Positions 5,454 to 10,056 of a stretch of 10,056 nt of DNA are shown here, piece by piece. Made by a program: the position numbers and the translations under genes. The stretch is taken from contig JBOFQB010000083.1 in the NCBI GenBank assembly GCA_051660685.1, forward strand, positions 1-10,056, in the 5' to 3' direction. The notes under the pieces are model-generated. The model was given only the letters and a program-made list of their open reading frames with translations, was not told the origin of the DNA and did no database searches. Within the stretch, counting starts at the first letter, position 1. The number at the start of each line of letters is the position of its first letter. Source of the stretch: JAVBSX01 sp051660685. Lineage in GTDB: Bacteria > Planctomycetota > Planctomycetia > Pirellulales > Thermoguttaceae.

Positions 5454-8400
5454 TTAAACAAATTTGGCCCGTTCACTCCAAGAGTCAATCTGACGGTCCA
5501 GTTCACGTCGGGTCAATCGGACTTGCAAAACATTCGGGGTTGGGTTAAACGATTCTTCCCCCGCATCATCTTCTTTGGAATCAATTCGGGTTGACATGAC
5601 TTCTTCCTGAAGAGCCGACAACCATTCCGGCATTTCAAAGCCGACCCCCATTGGTTCTCTCGCAAACATTTCTATCTGCTTTTCCAGTTCAATAAAGGTC
5701 GTTTTGGGTCCGTCTTCCCTCGCTTCTCGAACCGATGCTCCGACGAGACCACACATACGGTCAATTTGAAGGGGGCGGACAAACCGTTCCTGCAACCGTT
5801 CGTGAACACTCGGCAACCACATCCCATATTTTTCGTTCAACCGCGCATAATGTCGCAAATGCTCTTCCGCCGCATTGTAACTCCGTCGCGCAACCGCCCG
5901 CTCCCAAAGATCAGCCGCATGTGTACAACGAGAACGAATCATCGTGTCATGCACCCAATAAACCGGCTTCAAATTCCATGAAATCCGCTCATATCCCGTC
6001 AAAACCCGCAACATGTCAAGCAGCATGTACAACCGATCACCCTTGTCCGAATGTGTCGTTGTACTGTTGTAATCGATGTATTCGGAATAATTCTCGGCAA
6101 CCGACTCAAAAATAACCTCAAGAGAAAAAACAGCATCATCCCAAGAATAGCGGTTATTTCGCAAATCAGCAATCAACGTCCCCCCAATCTCCAGTTCCTC
6201 CTCGTCTTCCGACATTTTTATCAACGAATGAAGATAATTCGCAACCCCTTGATGTAAAACGGCCCGGAGATTGCCAAATCCCATAAATTGAAGCGTGAAA
6301 ATGTCATGCCCGTATTTCTGGATAAATGCCTTAATGTCATTCCAGATCGAACGGTCCGTCATTGATTCAACCGGGGAAATCCGTATTTGACGACTATGTG
6401 ACAACCAACTGTTAAGAAGCAATTCGATGATCCGTTCGAGATAATCGACCAACGCATGATCGTTGGACTTCAAAACGTCCTCTTTGCCAATTCGCCAATG
6501 TTTGGACGATTCGGCAATACATCTCGTAATTGCCCGGGTTGCCGTTTCAACCAAACGGTCGAATTCCGTGATTGCACCCGGTTTCAAGGAACGGGTTTGC
6601 TCCATTGTTTGAATCGTTTCCAACAATTGAAACGTCTCAATCAGCAATCCCAAACGGGGCGCATACTCAAGCAGCCGCAAAATAACCTGCTGTAAACAAC
6701 GACATTCAACGATTGCAGCCGCATCTCCGCCCCGCGAAGTCGGGATGTACAACAGCGTCTCCCGGGAAAAGACCCGCAACATCTGTCCCCAATGTTGTCG
6801 AACCCCTTCTGCATCTCCGCGAAAAACCGACGAAAGAACTGTCACAACCGCTTCTTTCCAAGTATCCTTGTCTTTTTCTTTGTGACTTTCCCGCTCGGTC
6901 AGCATCAAGGTGTCATGTCCCAAAACAGACTGAATGAACAAAATCGTATCTGCTGCTTCAACGGTTGACCAGACAATTCGGTCGAGAAGAATCTCTTTTG
7001 TTCCTCGATGATGATCGTATTCCATAAGGGACTCTTGGGTTCCTCGCGGGGGGGGAACGACATATTCCGACGCGCGTCGCAACAAATCCTGCAATCCCCG
7101 CCAAATCACCGTTGCTTGGGACAACCAAGATTCCAACAGATTGCGGACTTCAATGCTATACTCATCATATTCGGGACCCGGGGAATAACCAAACCGTTCG
7201 GATTCGGAAAGTAAGGGCGATTTTCCCGACGCAAACTTCCAAAGTTTGAACATCGTCACCAAAAACGCAAGTCGCTCGCTAATCCGTTCCGTTTCATCCG
7301 CCAACTCCAAATCATCCTTATCTTGCGTAAAGGAATGTCCCCCTTCCAACGTGTCTTCCGTATTCCCATCTTCGGCGGTATCTTGGAATGTGACATTCTC
7401 ATACGCCGCACTGTAAGTCGGGTCAATGCCCCGACGATCAAGATAATCCTCTTCTTCCCCATATTCACCTTCGAAATCCCCCTCGTATTCCGAATCAAAT
7501 CCCTCATCATAATACGCATCTTCAAGAGCTGTTCCGCCCCCAAAATAATCGTCCGCCCCAGATTGTTCCGACCCCGGTTTTCCGTCTTTACCCCTTTTAC
7601 CTTTCCCCTTTCCTTTTTTCTTTTTCCGACGTTTGCGGGACACTCCCCCCTCCCCGGAATCACCAAACATCGTCGGGTCAAGGTCCAACTCGGGAACCGA
7701 CCAGTATACATCCGCGTTCGCTTCTAAATAATCGAAAAATTTTCGCGTCAACTCCCAACGTTTCGCCGGTTCCATTGGAAGAAAGGTTTTGGGTTTTCGA
7801 CCTTTCTCCGCGACGGACTCCTCTTCGCGCGGTTCCCGCCAAAGTGACTCCATCCAACGAATTGCAATCGAATGAAACGAGTAATCCCCTTCAGAAAGGG
7901 GGATCGTTTCGGACTGACTTAACCAATGCATCATCAGGGACATCGACGCAACGGGGTCACGTTGATCGAGCAGGGCTTCTCCGAGCAGGACGAACGCTTT
8001 AGGAGAGTTAAATCGTTGGACATGACGACTCCAAAAGGCAACATCTCCGGCTGCTGTTCCCGCTTTATGCCAAGCAGCAAGCGCGGTTGCAACCTTTGCA
8101 GCCGATTCCCAAGCCGCAAGACCGGAAAATCCCTCGACACTGGAGACCTCGGTACTCCCAAATTGGTCCCACCATCCTGCCAAATCACTCATTCGATCCG
8201 ACAAATCGGCTTGTAACTCTCCATTTCCAGATGCAGCTGCTTCTTTTTGCAAACGACTGTATAAATCAAAGATGTCGTCCAGCAAATGAATCAAATCGTC
8301 AATCCGATGATCGTGTACACTGTTATCTGGAGCCGCAAAAAGGGTGTATTGAGCACCAAATCCCATAATGGTCCAGGGATCAACCAATGCTCCACAAGCA

Positions 8401-9752
8401 ATACCGCGATGTAGCAACTCTTCCATTTCGGGGATGAGGGCGGATGCTTCTCCGATTTGACCGCGATCTGCGAGGAAATGGGCTTGCGTTATCAAACAGT
8501 CAATGTTGCACAGTATTCGGGCTGACGCAACCGAAATGATCGTCGTCTGCCGTTTTGCCGCTTCAAAATGCCCCATTCTCGCAAACGTCCTCGCCAAATG
8601 CAATCGCTGCAATTGGTCCGCTCGACGTTTCGCAAGTCGCTTGTTCAAATCCTGTCGCGCCCCCCCAAACGGTTGGTGAAGCCGTTTCCGTTCCTGATCC
8701 AAGCGATGCTGCATCCCTTCATCAACCCGACCAATCAGATTTTCATAAAATCGGTCTCGATACGCCGCAATGACCGGCATAAGGGATGCAAGCGAAACGG
8801 ATGAATCATACGTTTGGGGACCTTCTCCGCATACTCCTGACCCCATTAACATGGTCCCGGCAAGAACCGCCCCGGTTTCGTAAATGATTTCTTCAGGTGA
8901 TACATTGGAAACGTCCGATTCCCCTGTATAGGCCGTTTCATATCGTTGGAGTATCCCGTCAATCGTCACTTGATGCACTACAAAACGGGTGTAATATCCG
9001 TGTTGGTCAATCGTGTTCAAATCCCAAGTCCCAAAATGATAATTGGGTCGTCGATTAACCGGATGATCGAAGTCGTAAGCTCTAGGGTCAAGAACGAGTT
9101 CCTCGATCCGATCCGGGTCAAAACAGGCATCTCGCAAAATGTCTTCCTCCGTTCCTTTGAGGATGTTCATTGCATGTTGCACCATTGCCTTGTATCGACC
9201 AGTTGCAGCCCCAACTCCTTTGATGTAAAGCGGAATCGGCGCAACCCATTCATGCGGATTGGGCTGATGTTTTTCTTCTCCTTCGAGAACAGGAATCGGT
9301 CGGTATCCCAACAAATCGTTCAGTTCTCCTATAATCCGGGGAGCGAGAATTTCCGGTTGTTCCCAAGGAGTGACTTGGGAGAGGACAATTTCGAAAACAC
9401 GTCCTAGAAACAAGGAATTGAAGAGGGTCAAATCACTTTGGTAGGAGAGCAAATCACGATGAAAGGCGCGATAGGCGGGAAGAAGCTGATCCTGAACCAG
9501 TTGGAGGGCATCTCGGGCCTGATCGGGCTGACGAAAGGTCTCTGAGGTTTGCGAGAGGTTCTCCAGTTCCTGCCGAAGTTGTTCAAGAACCGTCCGATGA
9601 GGGTCAAGCGGATTGATTTTTTGAATTTCTTCAAAGAGGGCATTAAGGGCGGTCAGAAACGGGAGATTCCGCGAACCCGACGAAAAGTTGAGATAACCGA
9701 GAATTTCCTCCAATAATTGTCGGGAGACCGCCAAATTGCTCTGCTGTTTCAT
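5454..9752 (-). CDS. Large cytosolic protein of unknown function with charged linker
   Basis: I cannot assign this 1432-residue protein to a named family; large proteins with similar wording seem to exist in other planctomycetes, but that is recollection, not a search. No signal peptide or membrane segment is seen, so it is probably cytosolic. Residues 1-130 are helical and partly coiled-coil-like. Residues about 235-480 look most conserved in character: HFGTWDLNTIDQHGYYTRFV (239-258), ETGAVLAGTMLMGSG (292-306), QPFGGARQDLN (360-370), ARTFARMGHFEAAKRQ (387-402) and CGALVDPWTIMGFG (453-466). The last ones suggest TPR-like helical repeats. Residues 706-726 are Lys/Arg/Gly-rich and 742-771 Asp/Glu/Tyr/Gly-rich, making a charge-split, probably disordered linker. 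Residues 820-1400 are again alpha-helical. The long uninterrupted frame argues strongly for a real gene. The ATG at 9752 is the first in frame after upstream stops; a Shine-Dalgarno sequence is not obvious. Confidence 0.85.
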   Translation of the reverse strand: MKQQSNLAVSRQLLEEILGYLNFSSGSRNLPFLTALNALFEEIQKINPLDPHRTVLEQLRQELENLSQTSETFRQPDQARDALQLVQDQLLPAYRAFHRDLLSYQSDLTLFNSLFLGRVFEIVLSQVTPWEQPEILAPRIIGELNDLLGYRPIPVLEGEEKHQPNPHEWVAPIPLYIKGVGAATGRYKAMVQHAMNILKGTEEDILRDACFDPDRIEELVLDPRAYDFDHPVNRRPNYHFGTWDLNTIDQHGYYTRFVVHQVTIDGILQRYETAYTGESDVSNVSPEEIIYETGAVLAGTMLMGSGVCGEGPQTYDSSVSLASLMPVIAAYRDRFYENLIGRVDEGMQHRLDQERKRLHQPFGGARQDLNKRLAKRRADQLQRLHLARTFARMGHFEAAKRQTTIISVASARILCNIDCLITQAHFLADRGQIGEASALIPEMEELLHRGIACGALVDPWTIMGFGAQYTLFAAPDNSVHDHRIDDLIHLLDDIFDLYSRLQKEAAASGNGELQADLSDRMSDLAGWWDQFGSTEVSSVEGFSGLAAWESAAKVATALAAWHKAGTAAGDVAFWSRHVQRFNSPKAFVLLGEALLDQRDPVASMSLMMHWLSQSETIPLSEGDYSFHSIAIRWMESLWREPREEESVAEKGRKPKTFLPMEPAKRWELTRKFFDYLEANADVYWSVPELDLDPTMFGDSGEGGVSRKRRKKKKGKGKGKRGKDGKPGSEQSGADDYFGGGTALEDAYYDEGFDSEYEGDFEGEYGEEEDYLDRRGIDPTYSAAYENVTFQDTAEDGNTEDTLEGGHSFTQDKDDLELADETERISERLAFLVTMFKLWKFASGKSPLLSESERFGYSPGPEYDEYSIEVRNLLESWLSQATVIWRGLQDLLRRASEYVVPPPRGTQESLMEYDHHRGTKEILLDRIVWSTVEAADTILFIQSVLGHDTLMLTERESHKEKDKDTWKEAVVTVLSSVFRGDAEGVRQHWGQMLRVFSRETLLYIPTSRGGDAAAIVECRCLQQVILRLLEYAPRLGLLIETFQLLETIQTMEQTRSLKPGAITEFDRLVETATRAITRCIAESSKHWRIGKEDVLKSNDHALVDYLERIIELLLNSWLSHSRQIRISPVESMTDRSIWNDIKAFIQKYGHDIFTLQFMGFGNLRAVLHQGVANYLHSLIKMSEDEEELEIGGTLIADLRNNRYSWDDAVFSLEVIFESVAENYSEYIDYNSTTTHSDKGDRLYMLLDMLRVLTGYERISWNLKPVYWVHDTMIRSRCTHAADLWERAVARRSYNAAEEHLRHYARLNEKYGMWLPSVHERLQERFVRPLQIDRMCGLVGASVREAREDGPKTTFIELEKQIEMFAREPMGVGFEMPEWLSALQEEVMSTRIDSKEDDAGEESFNPTPNVLQVRLTRRELDRQIDSWSERAKFV
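7440..7637 (-). other. Polybasic-to-polyacidic linker segment within the large protein
   Basis: This part of the large gene encodes residues about 706-771. The first third is dominated by Lys, Arg and Gly (RKRRKKKKGKGKGKRGK), and the last half by Asp, Glu, Tyr and Gly (YYDEGFDSEYEGDFEGEYG). Such charge-split, low-complexity stretches are typically disordered and may bind nucleic acid or fold back on themselves; here that is inference. Confidence 0.7.
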
Positions 9753-9831
9753 GAGTCGTTAATCCGCTCGAAAAAATGCGACGAGAAAGCGCGACGATAC
9801 GCCTTGATCCTAGTGTAGTCGATAAAACTAT

Positions 9832-9872
9832 CCGGTCCAGAGGGGCAACGGACCAGATTGCCAAGTCGGTCC
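9832..9872 (-). promoter_or_regulatory. Leader with two mutually exclusive hairpins upstream of the large gene
   Basis: Read on the - strand, three segments occur in order: GGACC (9872-9868), CTGGTCC (9856-9850) and GGACCGG (9838-9832). The middle one can pair with the first (5 bp, 13-nt loop) or the third (7 bp including one U-G pair, 11-nt loop). Pairing of the second and third is better in the - strand RNA than in the + strand one, which would have a C-A mismatch. It lies about 80 nt before the ATG of the large gene. Stems are short, so this is a candidate only. Confidence 0.25.
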
Positions 9873-9924
9873 TCTGCTAACAGTTTTCTGTCCCTTATTC
9901 CACTATTGGCTATATTTATTAGAC

Positions 9925-9953
9925 TTGTTCCATAACCTAAAAAGTGGTACAAT
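9925..9953 (+). promoter_or_regulatory. Sigma70-like promoter for the truncated right-edge gene
   Basis: TTGTTC (9925-9930) and TACAAT (9948-9953) are spaced by exactly 17 nt, with four and five of six consensus positions matched. It points to the start codon at 10013, giving a leader of about 50 nt. It lies in the 260-nt divergent region between the large - strand gene and this + strand gene. Confidence 0.6.
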
Positions 9954-9999
9954 GGACTCACTACGTTTGGTACGTGTAGGGAATTCCAACGCACTAGTC

Positions 10000-10004
10000 A
10001 AGGA
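10000..10004 (+). promoter_or_regulatory. Shine-Dalgarno-like AAGGA
   Basis: AAGGA lies 8 nt before the ATG at 10013. It decides the start of the right-edge gene and is notable because the two other + strand genes in the window have no such site. Confidence 0.55.
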
Positions 10005-10012
10005 TGATTTTT

Positions 10013-10056
10013 ATGGAACGAGTTGAAAAAAAATTGAAATGGTCCGACGAAACATT
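10013..10056 (+). CDS. 5' end of a gene cut off by the window edge
   Basis: Only 14 full codons are visible, reading MERVEKKLKWSDET. The frame is supported by an AAGGA at proper distance and by a good promoter 60 nt upstream. The fragment is hydrophilic and has no signal peptide character, so a cytosolic product is likely. It is too short to name. The gene is divergent from the large - strand gene. An A8 run covers codons 5-7. Confidence 0.55.
   Translation, partial: MERVEKKLKWSDET

Noticed and set aside
7323..7727. 134-residue + strand frame inside the large gene, rich in hydrophobic residues
   Set aside because: It is the complement of the Lys/Arg- and Asp/Glu-rich linker; the hydrophobic look follows from antisense of charged codons.
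8946..9407. 153-residue + strand frame inside the large gene
   Set aside because: It lies antisense to the motif-rich region of a long, well-supported gene and has no start signals or family resemblance.
9961..9979. CTACGT...ACGTGTAG as an operator near the right-edge promoter
   Set aside because: Only ACGT pairs cleanly, and an extra base breaks the symmetry; this is within chance.
9749..9994. 81-residue - strand frame ending in an ATGA overlap with the start of the large gene
   Set aside because: The overlap looks like coupling, but the product resembles no protein I know, the frame has no ribosome site, and its 5' part lies over the convincing + strand promoter at 9925-9953. Chance is more likely.

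Overview
The window most likely comes from a planctomycete (Planctomycetota, Pirellulales-like). The evidence is an exported protein with tandem DUF1080/3-keto-disaccharide-hydrolase-type domains, an exported beta-propeller fused to a di-heme cytochrome c domain, start codons mostly without a Shine-Dalgarno sequence, and a very large cytosolic protein of the kind common in that phylum. This assignment rests on gene content recognised by eye and is an inference. GC content looks moderate.

Layout. Bases 1-515 hold no gene. They hold a cluster of short hairpins: near-perfect stems of about 7 bp around a 3-4 nt loop, usually GTC or GTA. The stem sequence changes from copy to copy while pairing is kept, and several copies carry a conserved GTTATRGTA tail in one orientation or the other. 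The last copy overlaps a promoter-like sequence for the first gene, whose leader carries five TTCAC pentamers. Then come two + strand genes for exported proteins: a tandem DUF1080 protein (516-2021) and a propeller/di-heme cytochrome (2177-4231). Another GTN-loop hairpin lies between them. A terminator-like hairpin (4315-4336) separates them from convergent genes.

On the - strand, transcribed leftward, lie a DHFR/RibD-C-family reductase (5346-4738) and an endonuclease V-like pyrimidine-dimer DNA glycosylase (4772-4344). They overlap by 35 nt and probably share a transcript. Upstream on the same strand is a 1432-residue protein of unknown function (9752-5454), with two folded halves joined by a polybasic then polyacidic linker. 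At the right edge a good sigma70-like promoter and a Shine-Dalgarno-like sequence drive a divergent + strand gene that is cut off after 14 codons.

How the genes fit together. The first two products are both predicted to be secreted or periplasmic and could serve carbohydrate or redox metabolism at the envelope, but a shared pathway is not shown. The reductase/glycosylase pair looks like a small operon without an obvious shared role. No CRISPR array, tRNA, rRNA, transposase gene or complete mobile element was seen. The strongest candidates for something undescribed are the covarying hairpin family and the large linker-bearing protein.
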